From the NCBI GenBank assembly GCA_022562335.1, contig JADFPM010000186.1, positions 1 to 5,625 of the forward strand: a stretch of DNA of 5,625 bases. The letters are read 5' to 3'. The notes under the pieces were generated by a model. That model searched no databases and was not told the DNA's origin. It saw nothing but the letters and a program-made list of their open reading frames with translations. The position numbers and the translations under genes are program-made. Below, in pieces: positions 1 through 5,625 of this stretch. Each line of letters opens with the position of its first letter. Positions within the stretch are counted from its first letter, which is position 1. This stretch comes from Chloroflexota bacterium. Its GTDB lineage: Bacteria; Chloroflexota; Dehalococcoidia; Lucifugimonadales; UBA3495.

Positions 1-590
1 GAGCCGCGGCCTCGGGACCTCCCCAGCAGGCACCATTCGTTATCCGACACGACCGTGATGACCACCGGGTCGGTGCGCGGGTAGTTCTGGGCATTGCAAT
101 TGGAGCATTGCCTCACCTGACCGCCCCGTTTCATATAGGTCTCATGGCCGCAGATCGAGCAGTAACCGTTGCGGCCATGCCAGTTCACCTGGGCCCGCGC
201 CTGGGCAACGATCCCGGAATCAGGGCCGCTCAGCACCTCGGTGGCGGTCCGGGCGTCTTCGAACCTCATCTCGGGGCGCTCACGCAACTCACGCACCGCT
301 GGTTCGTTTTTCGAAATATCGACCACGAAATGGGAATCATCACCGGCCATGCCGAGAAATATGGGGGCTGCGTCCACCCCCAGGCGGTTCAAGTCATCGA
401 AGCTGAGCCAGCCGAGCTCTCCTTGGGAGCCGTTGGTTATCAGAACGTTTAGGTCCCACATAGGGAGAAATCTGCTCTTTGGGTCTCTGGCTCTAGCGGC
501 CAGCCACTCGTCGTCCCGGCGTTCGCGGTCGCCACGGTCCAGCGGATTGCCGGCGTACACGTGACTGATTTTAGGTCGGTTGTCCCTCAT
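1..590 (-). CDS. nudC: NAD(+)/NADH pyrophosphatase, NudC-type Nudix hydrolase (partial, C-terminus beyond window)
   Basis: By family knowledge, NudC cleaves NAD(H) to NMN(H) and AMP and removes NAD caps from RNA, acting as a cytosolic zinc-containing dimer. The reading frame is open from an ATG at 590 to the window edge, giving 196 residues. The first 130 or so match the N-terminal NudC domain, with a typical LDRGDRERR stretch near residue 17 and IFLGMAGDDSHFVVDIS near residue 90. A four-cysteine zinc ribbon follows (C144, C147, C162, C165), then the family signature YPRTDPVVI at 170-178 and the first Nudix strand WCLLGRSRG. The Nudix box with its catalytic glutamates lies outside the window, so activity cannot be judged. 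The ribbon sits about 46 residues later than in the E. coli enzyme, so this is a long-N-terminus form. An AGAAGGA ribosome binding site (598-604) lies 7 bases before the ATG. It is downstream of the DinB gene on the same strand, 90 bases away. The family call is firm. Confidence 0.93.
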   Translation of the reverse strand, partial: MRDNRPKISHVYAGNPLDRGDRERRDDEWLAARARDPKSRFLPMWDLNVLITNGSQGELGWLSFDDLNRLGVDAAPIFLGMAGDDSHFVVDISKNEPAVRELRERPEMRFEDARTATEVLSGPDSGIVAQARAQVNWHGRNGYCSICGHETYMKRGGQVRQCSNCNAQNYPRTDPVVITVVSDNEWCLLGRSRGRG

Positions 591-680
591 GCCGTCGTCC
601 TTCTTGTCAGGTTGATTCGGCCCAATGTTAAGCATCCCTCGCTCGGCCGATCACAGAATATTATCAGCGGGGTCTACCGC

Positions 681-1226
681 TTATTTGGCGCCGGGTAAAA
701 CGATTCCCGTCCCCGGCGGCAGATCCCAGGTCTGATCTTGCAGTCCGCGGATGTAATCTATCTGGCCGTGGTGGTTGTTCTTATGGGTGATCAGGTGCCT
801 CAGGGCCATCGCCACCGTACGCTGTGGCCGGTTCGGGTCGCGACACTCATCAAGCGTTTCCACAGGCAAGGCGGGAAAGACGCTCTGGGCTTTTTCGTGA
901 ACCGCTTCGGAATATCCCAATAGCACATCGAGGCTGGGTATGGACAGACCTTGCAGCCCCATACGGTCGCCGGGGTCAGGAGCTTCAACCGGCTGCTTGA
1001 ATTTCTCGTACCATCTCTGGGACACCCAAAGGGCGGGTTCGGGAGGACTCAGGTTGCTGATCACATTATCCTCGGCGCGGGTTACGTGCCACAGGATAAA
1101 CCCAATGTTATTGGCGTAGGGCAAGGGACGCCATAACACCTCATCTTGAGTCAGTCCCTGGCAGGTTTCCGACAATCTGAGATGGACCTGGCGCAAGGTA
1201 TCCCAAATAAAAGTGACCGCATCCAT
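681..1226 (-). CDS. DinB-fold family protein (DinB_2/DUF664-like), paralogue of the gene at 2279
   Basis: DinB-fold proteins are small four-helix-bundle cytosolic proteins. Several bind a divalent metal through three histidines, and some are thiol-dependent transferases or isomerases (bacillithiol or mycothiol users); most have no known substrate. This 181-residue protein has the expected pattern: H47 in LWHVTRAED, then H148 and H152 in THKNNHHGQIDYIRG, the H-x3-H...GQI signature of helix 4. All three presumed metal ligands are present. It ends with WDLPPGTGIVLPGAK, a tail seen in many relatives. I chose the ATG at 1226 because GGAGG (1232-1236) sits 5 bases upstream; a GTG four codons earlier (1238) would overlap that site and has no good one of its own. 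There is no signal peptide or membrane segment. It diverges from the propeller gene and aligns with the second DinB protein over its whole length. Substrate unknown. Confidence 0.88.
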   Translation of the reverse strand: MDAVTFIWDTLRQVHLRLSETCQGLTQDEVLWRPLPYANNIGFILWHVTRAEDNVISNLSPPEPALWVSQRWYEKFKQPVEAPDPGDRMGLQGLSIPSLDVLLGYSEAVHEKAQSVFPALPVETLDECRDPNRPQRTVAMALRHLITHKNNHHGQIDYIRGLQDQTWDLPPGTGIVLPGAK

Positions 1227-1230
1227 CGTG

Positions 1231-1236
1231 ACCTCC
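1231..1236 (-). promoter_or_regulatory. Ribosome binding site GGAGGT that sets the start of the leftward DinB gene
   Basis: A near-consensus Shine-Dalgarno sequence on the minus strand ends 4 bases before the ATG at 1226. The longer alternative start, a GTG at 1238, overlaps it, which argues for the shorter protein. Seen directly in the sequence. Confidence 0.75.
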
Positions 1237-1274
1237 ACATTTGCTCATATTGTCCTAGTTTAATGGTACGTCGC

Positions 1275-1302
1275 TTGCCAGCGAGTACATTACATCTATA
1301 TT
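1275..1302 (+). promoter_or_regulatory. Candidate sigma-70-type promoter for the propeller-DinB-reductase unit
   Basis: TTGCCA (1275-1280, five of six matches to the -35 consensus) is followed after 16 bases by TATATT (1297-1302, five of six matches to the -10 consensus). Transcription would start near 1309, leaving a leader of about 30 bases before the ATG at 1340. That start point would exclude the alternative GTG at 1307. The region is the only AT-richer stretch between the divergent genes. This is a pattern match without experimental support, and the host's sigma factor preferences are unknown. Confidence 0.4.
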
Positions 1303-1326
1303 CTGGGTGCCAGGCAATCCAAAGAA

Positions 1327-1332
1327 AAGGGA
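1327..1332 (+). promoter_or_regulatory. Ribosome binding site AAGGGA that sets the start of the propeller gene
   Basis: The purine-rich AAGGGA lies 7 bases before the ATG at 1340. The longer frame beginning with GTG at 1307 has no comparable site upstream and would add eleven charged residues (PGNPKKRDED) not expected in this fold. The ATG at 1340 is therefore preferred. Confidence 0.6.
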
Positions 1333-1339
1333 TGAAGAT

Positions 1340-2218
1340 ATGACCACTTTCGGATCGGGCAAATACACCTATGAGCTGGTTCAAGACTGGCCTAAGCTGC
1401 CCCAGGGCCAGGCTCTGGGCGTCGTCAGCACCGTGGCCACTGATTCACAGGACCGGGTTTACGCGTTTCAACGTCAAGACCCGCCGGTTATGGTCTTCGA
1501 CCGTGGGGGCAACTATCTTGATTGCTGGGGTGTAGGGGCTATTGCGGACCCACACGGAATGACCATCGTGGACGACATAGTCTACATCACCGATAGATCG
1601 GACCATGTCGCGGTTAAATATACCCTGGACGGCAAGCCTCTACAGGTCATCGGTGAAAGGGGGGTCTTTTCGGACACCGGATGTGAAAACCCGGGAGACC
1701 TGGTGCCCCGGGCGGCAGGGCCGTTCAACTATTGCACCGAGATGGCTCCCAGCCCATCCGGTGATATCTATGTCTCCGATGGGTACCGCAACGCCCGGGT
1801 TCACCGGTTCAGCAGCGACGGGCGGCTCATAAACTCCTGGGGCCAGCCCGGTAAAAAAGAACCCGGCGAATTTCACTTGGTCCACAGCCTCTTGGTAGAC
1901 CCAGAGGGGAAAGTGTATGTCTGCGACCGGGCCAATCGCAGGGTTCAGATCTTCTCCCCCGAAGGGGAATTCATCACCATGTGGACCGGCATGGGCGGGC
2001 CAGACAACATCGTTCGGGACGCGGACGGGATTTTTTATATCGCGGAGCAGGCGGATGAATCCGGCGATTCCCACGTGAGTATCTGGGATGGAGATGGCAA
2101 CGTCCTGGAACGTTGGCCGATCCGCCACGCCCACGGTCTCGACGTGGATTCCCATGGCGATATATATCTGGGCTTGACCCTGGATCATAGCGTGGATAAA
2201 TACGTGAGAGTGGGATAG
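1340..2218 (+). CDS. NHL-repeat six-bladed beta-propeller protein, peptidyl-alpha-hydroxyglycine alpha-amidating lyase (PAL)-like
   Basis: PAL is a zinc-dependent propeller enzyme that splits peptidyl-alpha-hydroxyglycine into an amidated peptide and glyoxylate; many bacteria carry homologues of unknown substrate. This 292-residue protein shows repeated NHL blades of the form (D)G-(x)-(I/V)Y(V/I)-(x)D-(x)n-(R/V)-(V/I)-(x)2-F, for example around 141-158, 189-206 and 228-250. Residues lining up by eye with the PAL active site are H72 (DPHGM), Y149 (SDGYRNARV), H182 (FHLVHSL), R197 (CDRANRRVQIF) and H265 (HAHGLDV). These match the three zinc histidines and the catalytic Tyr and Arg of animal PAL. 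There is no signal peptide, membrane segment or copper monooxygenase domain, so it probably acts in the cytosol and not as a classical peptide-amidating enzyme. It appears to be the first gene of a three-gene unit, with the next gene 60 bases downstream. The fold is certain; the lyase reaction is inferred. A non-enzymatic NHL scaffold is the alternative. Confidence 0.88.
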   Translation: MTTFGSGKYTYELVQDWPKLPQGQALGVVSTVATDSQDRVYAFQRQDPPVMVFDRGGNYLDCWGVGAIADPHGMTIVDDIVYITDRSDHVAVKYTLDGKPLQVIGERGVFSDTGCENPGDLVPRAAGPFNYCTEMAPSPSGDIYVSDGYRNARVHRFSSDGRLINSWGQPGKKEPGEFHLVHSLLVDPEGKVYVCDRANRRVQIFSPEGEFITMWTGMGGPDNIVRDADGIFYIAEQADESGDSHVSIWDGDGNVLERWPIRHAHGLDVDSHGDIYLGLTLDHSVDKYVRVG

Positions 2219-2278
2219 TCTCCGGTATCGTTGAATGGGTAGACGGACCTTTATTTCTATCCCGGCAGAGGAGAAGAC

Positions 2279-2803
2279 ATGACCACCGAAAAAGTGAACC
2301 TCAATCTATTCATAGTGGACCGGCTTGATGCCGCCTACCGCTGGATAGAGAGGTTGTCGGAAGGTGTCACCGACGAGCAATTCTTCCATCAACCAACCGA
2401 TGATTCCAACTCCATCGCCTGGCTGGTCTGGCACCTGAGCCGGTGGAGGGACCGGGTCAGCGCGTCGGTAACCGGGGAGACGCAGGTCTGGATCAGCGAA
2501 GGGTGGGCCCAACGGTTCGGCATGCCGGAAGAACGAACCGGGTTGGGCGATACGCAGGAGCAGGCCGCCGCTTTCCGCGTGCCTCGTGATCAGGTTTTAG
2601 GTTACGCTGCCGCGGCGCACCGCGCCATCGTCGAACGGGTGTTGAAGATCACGCCCGAGCGATTCGATCAAGAGGTTGAGTCTGTGTACGGTGACCCCCG
2701 GCCGGTGTGGAGGATCTTGGCCGGAGTGATCGGCGACTCCACGGAACACGTCGGACAGATCAACTACCTGCGCGGCATGACCGCTGGGTTAGGTTGGCGT
2801 TAG
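2279..2803 (+). CDS. DinB-fold family protein (DinB_2/DUF664-like), second copy with an altered metal site
   Basis: This 174-residue protein is a four-helix DinB-fold protein like the one at 681-1226. Shared landmarks are the tryptophan-histidine motif (H52 in VWHLSRWRD), a WISEGWAQRFGMP stretch matching WVSQRWYEKFKQP of the other copy, the VLGYAAAAH helix start, and the C-terminal EHVGQINYLRGM matching HHGQIDYIRGL. Here the usual H-x3-H of helix 4 reads D153-x3-H157, so one of the three presumed metal ligands is an aspartate. Aspartate can still bind a metal, but the metal or chemistry may differ. An AGAGGAG site (2267-2273) lies 5 bases before the ATG. The gene is 60 bases after the propeller gene and 58 before the reductase, so cotranscription is likely. 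Thiol-dependent transferase or isomerase activity is possible from the family; the substrate is unknown. Confidence 0.9.
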   Translation: MTTEKVNLNLFIVDRLDAAYRWIERLSEGVTDEQFFHQPTDDSNSIAWLVWHLSRWRDRVSASVTGETQVWISEGWAQRFGMPEERTGLGDTQEQAAAFRVPRDQVLGYAAAAHRAIVERVLKITPERFDQEVESVYGDPRPVWRILAGVIGDSTEHVGQINYLRGMTAGLGWR

Positions 2804-2861
2804 GTGCCGGCCCATACTTTTGTGATCATCCCCTCATTCTAGCCTTAAGACACAGAGGAAA

Positions 2862-3806
2862 ATGATATATCGGACCCTTGGACGGACTGGACTGCAAGTC
2901 TCATTGGTAAGTTACGGATCTGGAGGGCCAAGCAAGCTTGGGCAGAACACCGGGTTAACGTCAAATGATCAGGACCGTCTGATTCATAGGTGCATTGACG
3001 CGGGAGTCAACCTGTTCGATACATCGGAGGCATACGGAGACAGTGAGGCGATCCTGGCGCGGGGCCTGAAGGGCGCTCCCAGAGATTCGTACGTGCTGGC
3101 CACCAAGTGCAGGTACCTGGACCGAGGCGGGGTGATGCGAACACCCGAAGATATCGCCAGATCCATCGAAAACAGCCTCGTGCGTTTGCAGGTCGACTGC
3201 GTCGATATCCTCCAGTTTCATGTCTTCAATTCCCGGCATTACTTCGACGTGGTGGAACAGCACTACCCGGTGCTGAAGCGTTTTCAGGAGCAGGGGAAGA
3301 TTCGATTCATCGGATTTAGCGAGCAGTTCATGGTCGAGCACGATCACAAAGGTGTCGTGCTGGCCCTGGAGACCCACCCGGAATTGTGGGACGTCATCCA
3401 ATTGAAGTACGGCATACTCAATCAATCCGCCGCGTGGAAGGCCCTCCCTCTGGCTATCGAGCACAACGTTGGCATCGTGAACATGGCGGCGGTACGTATC
3501 AAGCTGGTGCGCCCAGAGTTATTGCGTGACCAGGTTGCCGAGTGGAAGCGTGAAGGCCTGGTCCCTCAAAACGCCGTGCCCGATGACGACCCCCTGGGCT
3601 GGCTGATCCACGACGACGTGGACTCGGTGATAAGCGCCGGTTACAAATTCGCCGCCGACCATCCAGGGATATCCACGGTGCTGACAGGCACGTCGAGTAT
3701 CCCGCACCTTGAGGACAACCTCAAAGCCATGGAGGAGCCTGCCCTTGTTGAACATGACAAGCGCCGGCTTCAGGAGCTTTTTGGGGAGATCGCTATTTAC
3801 ATCTAA
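2862..3806 (+). CDS. Aldo/keto reductase family NAD(P)H-dependent oxidoreductase
   Basis: Aldo/keto reductases are cytosolic TIM-barrel enzymes that reduce aldehydes or ketones with NAD(P)H. The 314-residue length is normal. The start MIYRTLGRTGLQVS is the standard N-terminal beta-hairpin, which fixes the start codon. The full catalytic tetrad is visible: D53 and Y58 in FDTSEAYGDSE, K82 in LATKCRY, and H120 in ILQFHVF. The nucleotide-binding C-terminal loop appears at about 269-288 (GISTVLTGTSSIPHLEDNLK). The ribosome binding site AGAGGA (2854-2859) ends only 2 bases before the ATG, closer than usual, so initiation may be weak or coupled to upstream translation. It is the last gene of the rightward unit, and the next gene converges on it. 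No motif gives the substrate; an aldehyde made by neighbouring enzymes is a guess. The family call is very secure. Confidence 0.95.
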   Translation: MIYRTLGRTGLQVSLVSYGSGGPSKLGQNTGLTSNDQDRLIHRCIDAGVNLFDTSEAYGDSEAILARGLKGAPRDSYVLATKCRYLDRGGVMRTPEDIARSIENSLVRLQVDCVDILQFHVFNSRHYFDVVEQHYPVLKRFQEQGKIRFIGFSEQFMVEHDHKGVVLALETHPELWDVIQLKYGILNQSAAWKALPLAIEHNVGIVNMAAVRIKLVRPELLRDQVAEWKREGLVPQNAVPDDDPLGWLIHDDVDSVISAGYKFAADHPGISTVLTGTSSIPHLEDNLKAMEEPALVEHDKRRLQELFGEIAIYI

Positions 3807-3955
3807 CGGCGCCAAAGCTAGGGCCATGGGGAATTGCCGCAAGGCCTGGGGATCCGCCACCGGCTTCCAGGGCATCGGCAAACTGGATGGTCTATCGCTT
3901 GTCCTGCCGGAAACCACTCACACCGCCCTTCATCCAGCCAATTCTCAACCCCAAC
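3807..3955 (+). other. Convergent intergenic gap without a clear terminator
   Basis: This 149-base stretch separates the stops of two convergent genes. A short inverted repeat (CCTGG near 3844 and CCAGG near 3867) could form a weak stem, but no T-run follows on either strand. No frame in it resembles a protein I recognise. Termination may be Rho-dependent, or the transcripts may overlap. Confidence 0.4.
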
Positions 3956-5071
3956 CTATTCCGCACGCAGTCCCTCGTACACGAGCCGCGGGAGCACCTC
4001 ATCTCGGAAATAGGGGAATTCGTCCAGGTAGTTGGTAAATCCCACGGCCAGGGCTGAGACCCCGTACTCGGACAACCGCGTCATCATGGCGGCTACATGG
4101 CCGGGATCGCCTACTATGGGCAACGCCCCGTTGCCAGCGGCGGCGCGGATCCGGGCCGCTTGGAGTATCTCTTCCGATATGCCGGGTTTTTTGAGGCCCC
4201 GCCCCACTATCATATTTTCCACCGCGTCCCAGTCTGCGTTCTCCACCGCATAATACTGGAAAAACTCCTCCGCCTCTTTCATCGAAGGCCGGCATACCAC
4301 GGCGACATTTGAAAATACCCCGATATCCCGGCCGTATGCCGTGGCCATCTCCTTGAGCGCCGCTATATTCCCCGGCACTTCGTCAAGGTCCATACGGAGG
4401 TTGGTGAACATCATGTCGGCGTTGCGAGCCGCATAGTCCCTGCCGCGAGGGGAGTTTCCCGCGCACACTATCATCGGCCGCCCGCCGCCGTGGGGCTTGG
4501 GATGAATGTTGGTTTTGTGGACCTGATAGAACCTGCCCTCGTAATCGAACGGCTCATCGCAAGACCAGGCCCGAGTGACAATATCGATCCACTCTTGTCC
4601 TTGGTCGTAGCGGTCATCGTGCTGGGCGAGATCGATGCCGAGCATGTCGAACTCGTCGATGTTCCAACCACATACGATATTGAGTCCAAACCGGCCCTGG
4701 CCGATGAGGTCGGCCGTAACCATCTGCTTAGCTGCGACCACCGGATTGAACAGCGAGACGTGAACGGTACCGAAAGCCATGATGTCGCGGGTGCTGGCCA
4801 GTATGCCGGTTGCCCATGTCAGGGTTTCGAAATTAGACCCGTTGTGGTCGGTGGCGCCCCCATACCCTTTCCAACGCCCCAACGGCAGCATGAATTCGAT
4901 GCCGGCGGCGTCTGCCATGCGGGCAAGATTCTGGTTGTTCTCCCAGCTTGCATCCCATCGCTCAGGCACCGTGGTGACGGCAAGTCCGCCTGAACAATTA
5001 GCGCCAAACAAGCCGAGACTCAGTTTGTTGCGGTCAAGCTGTACTCTGGTTTGCTTCGGGCAACCGCGCAT
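3956..5071 (-). CDS. LLM class flavin-dependent oxidoreductase (RutA/SfnG-like monooxygenase)
   Basis: Luciferase-like (LLM) monooxygenases use reduced FMN from a partner reductase and O2 to hydroxylate or cleave small molecules. Relatives include pyrimidine monooxygenase RutA and dimethylsulfone monooxygenase SfnG. The 371 residues cover a full bacterial-luciferase TIM barrel. RutA/SfnG-like features are LGRWKGYGG (64-72), FGTVHVSLFNPVVAAKQ (100-116), the GRFGLNIVCGWN stretch (126-137), the DYEGRFYQV motif (176-184) and the flavin phosphate loop VCAGNSPRGRDYAARNAD (202-219). The start has an AAAGGA site 8 bases upstream (5080-5085), and no other start codon occurs before the conserved LGLFGANCSGG. 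It is 41 bases downstream of the GIY-YIG gene on the same strand, so cotranscription is possible. No FMN reductase gene lies nearby. The family call is secure; the substrate (an organosulfur, amine or pyrimidine-like compound) is undetermined. Confidence 0.94.
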   Translation of the reverse strand: MRGCPKQTRVQLDRNKLSLGLFGANCSGGLAVTTVPERWDASWENNQNLARMADAAGIEFMLPLGRWKGYGGATDHNGSNFETLTWATGILASTRDIMAFGTVHVSLFNPVVAAKQMVTADLIGQGRFGLNIVCGWNIDEFDMLGIDLAQHDDRYDQGQEWIDIVTRAWSCDEPFDYEGRFYQVHKTNIHPKPHGGGRPMIVCAGNSPRGRDYAARNADMMFTNLRMDLDEVPGNIAALKEMATAYGRDIGVFSNVAVVCRPSMKEAEEFFQYYAVENADWDAVENMIVGRGLKKPGISEEILQAARIRAAAGNGALPIVGDPGHVAAMMTRLSEYGVSALAVGFTNYLDEFPYFRDEVLPRLVYEGLRAE

Positions 5072-5112
5072 TGGTCGTATCCTTTGGCCGTATTCCCCTT
5101 ATGTTATCAACT

Positions 5113-5364
5113 TCAGGACCGGTTTCCTGAAATCAGCTTAAATTTGTGATCCCGGTCTAATGATTTTATCTCGATCTCCCGTCTTGAGGCTTCCCCCCTG
5201 TCCTGGCAGATCTCGTCGTAAACAAGCTCAAATGGCCCACGGCCCTTGGTATATCTTGCGCCCTGCCCCGATTCATGCTCGGAAATCCGGCGGTCCAGAT
5301 CATTGGTGATGCCCGTATATAGGGTCCCGTCAGCGCATTTCAGAATATAGACTATCCAGTTCAA
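5113..5364 (-). CDS. GIY-YIG nuclease-domain protein, UPF0213/YhbQ-like
   Basis: This 83-residue protein is a single stand-alone GIY-YIG domain, the nuclease fold also found in UvrC and homing endonucleases. YhbQ-type members have been linked to DNA repair or processing, but their cellular role is poorly defined. Key residues are visible: Y6 in VYILKC, Y16 in LYTGIT, R26 in DLDRRISEH, and E63 with K67 in ASRREIEIKSL. The length is typical, so the domain is complete. The start codon is TTG at 5362-5364; no ATG lies nearby and the family always begins just before the VYILKC strand. AGGGGA (5371-5376) sits 6 bases upstream. The TTG overlaps the TGA stop of the upstream permease remnant (TTGA), an arrangement that suits translational coupling. 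The LLM oxidoreductase follows 41 bases later. It is probably unrelated in function to its neighbours. Confidence 0.94.
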   Translation of the reverse strand: MNWIVYILKCADGTLYTGITNDLDRRISEHESGQGARYTKGRGPFELVYDEICQDRGEASRREIEIKSLDRDHKFKLISGNRS

Positions 5365-5576
5365 AGCCCTTCCCCTGTCCCCGCGCCTTGACTATAGCGG
5401 ATCCTAGGAGTCAGAACGCCGTACACCAGGTCGATGGCCAGGTTCAACGCCGGCACCATGGCCGCCGTCAGCAGCACCGCCGTCTGCTGGACGATGAAGT
5501 CCCGGTGGAGGATGGCATCGACGAGCATGGAGCCCCCGCCTGGAACCAAGAAGCTGGCGGTTGCGCCGGAATCTCG
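5361..5576 (-). pseudogene. C-terminal remnant of a DppB-type dipeptide/oligopeptide ABC transporter permease
   Basis: Reading leftward, the frame gives FLVPGGGSMLVDAI, then LHRDFIVQQTAVLL, then NLAIDLVYGVLTPRIRY and a short tail to the TGA at 5361-5363. This matches the last transmembrane helix and the closing PRIRY signature of DppB/OppB permeases, inner-membrane channel subunits for peptide or nickel import of about 310-340 residues. Only about 65 recognisable residues are present. An in-frame TGA lies at 5577-5579, and none of the three minus-strand frames upstream of it (5580-5625) resembles the expected hydrophobic GG-x-VIVE segment. The gene is therefore broken by a rearrangement or decay near 5555-5580, or the assembly has an error there. 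Start codons within the fragment (TTG at 5549, ATG at 5528) are unlikely to make a working subunit. No other subunit of the transporter is in the window. Confidence 0.72.
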
Positions 5577-5625
5577 TCAGGGCGCCGGTGGAGTGGTAGT
5601 GCCGCCGGGCAAACGGCCGCGATAG

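Noticed and set aside
108..564. Two overlapping plus-strand open frames of 114 and 131 codons
   Set aside because: They lie antisense to the clear nudC frame with its zinc ribbon and show no recognisable protein features; they are shadow frames.
1640..2188. Minus-strand open frame of 182 codons inside the propeller gene
   Set aside because: It is antisense to the NHL blades and active-site motifs and has no convincing family features of its own.
3840..3870. Possible bidirectional terminator between the convergent genes
   Set aside because: The stem is only 5 pairs plus two wobble pairs with a long loop and no T-run on either side, so it does not meet the usual intrinsic terminator pattern.
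3709..4038. Plus-strand open frame of 109 codons bridging the reductase end and the convergent gap
   Set aside because: It overlaps the 3' ends of two well-supported genes, is rich in low-information Pro/Ala/Arg stretches and matches no family I know.
4490..4993. Plus-strand open frame of 167 codons inside the LLM oxidoreductase gene
   Set aside because: It is fully antisense to conserved flavin-barrel motifs; high GC at third positions commonly opens such frames.
5434..5625. Plus-strand open frame of 63 codons at the right edge
   Set aside because: It is antisense to the permease remnant and has no recognisable domain; its GAGGVVV stretch is too short to interpret.

Overview
The window looks like chromosomal DNA of a moderately GC-rich, free-living bacterium, probably uncultivated. 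The gene content suggests an environmental Chloroflexota or similar lineage such as the SAR202/Dehalococcoidia group: a PAL-like beta-propeller protein, paired DinB-fold proteins, an aldo/keto reductase, a luciferase-like flavin monooxygenase and a dipeptide-type ABC permease. This placement is inference from gene content only; the window has no rRNA or other phylogenetic marker. No tRNA, CRISPR array, insertion sequence or phage gene was seen.

Layout. (1) Positions 1-590, minus: N-terminal two thirds of a NudC-type NAD(H) pyrophosphatase, cut by the window edge before its Nudix box. (2) 681-1226, minus: a DinB-fold protein. (3) 1227-1339: a divergent intergenic region with a candidate promoter facing right. 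(4) 1340-3806, plus: a probable three-gene transcription unit (PAL-like propeller, second DinB-fold protein, aldo/keto reductase) with gaps of about 60 bases, each gene having its own ribosome binding site. (5) 3807-3955: a short convergent gap with no convincing terminator. (6) 5576-3956, minus: the C-terminal remnant of a DppB-like permease, a small GIY-YIG protein whose TTG start overlaps the permease stop, and a large LLM-class flavin-dependent oxidoreductase.

How the genes may work together. The two DinB proteins align along their length and flank the propeller gene, so they are probably related. The propeller keeps the His/Tyr/Arg pattern of peptidyl-alpha-hydroxyglycine alpha-amidating lyase (PAL). 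Together with a monooxygenase that could hydroxylate a carbon next to nitrogen or sulfur, and a reductase that could remove a released aldehyde, this permits a speculative small-molecule N-dealkylation route. The oxidoreductase is on the opposite strand, so the link is weak. NudC and the GIY-YIG protein look like unrelated housekeeping neighbours. No gap exceeds 150 bases.
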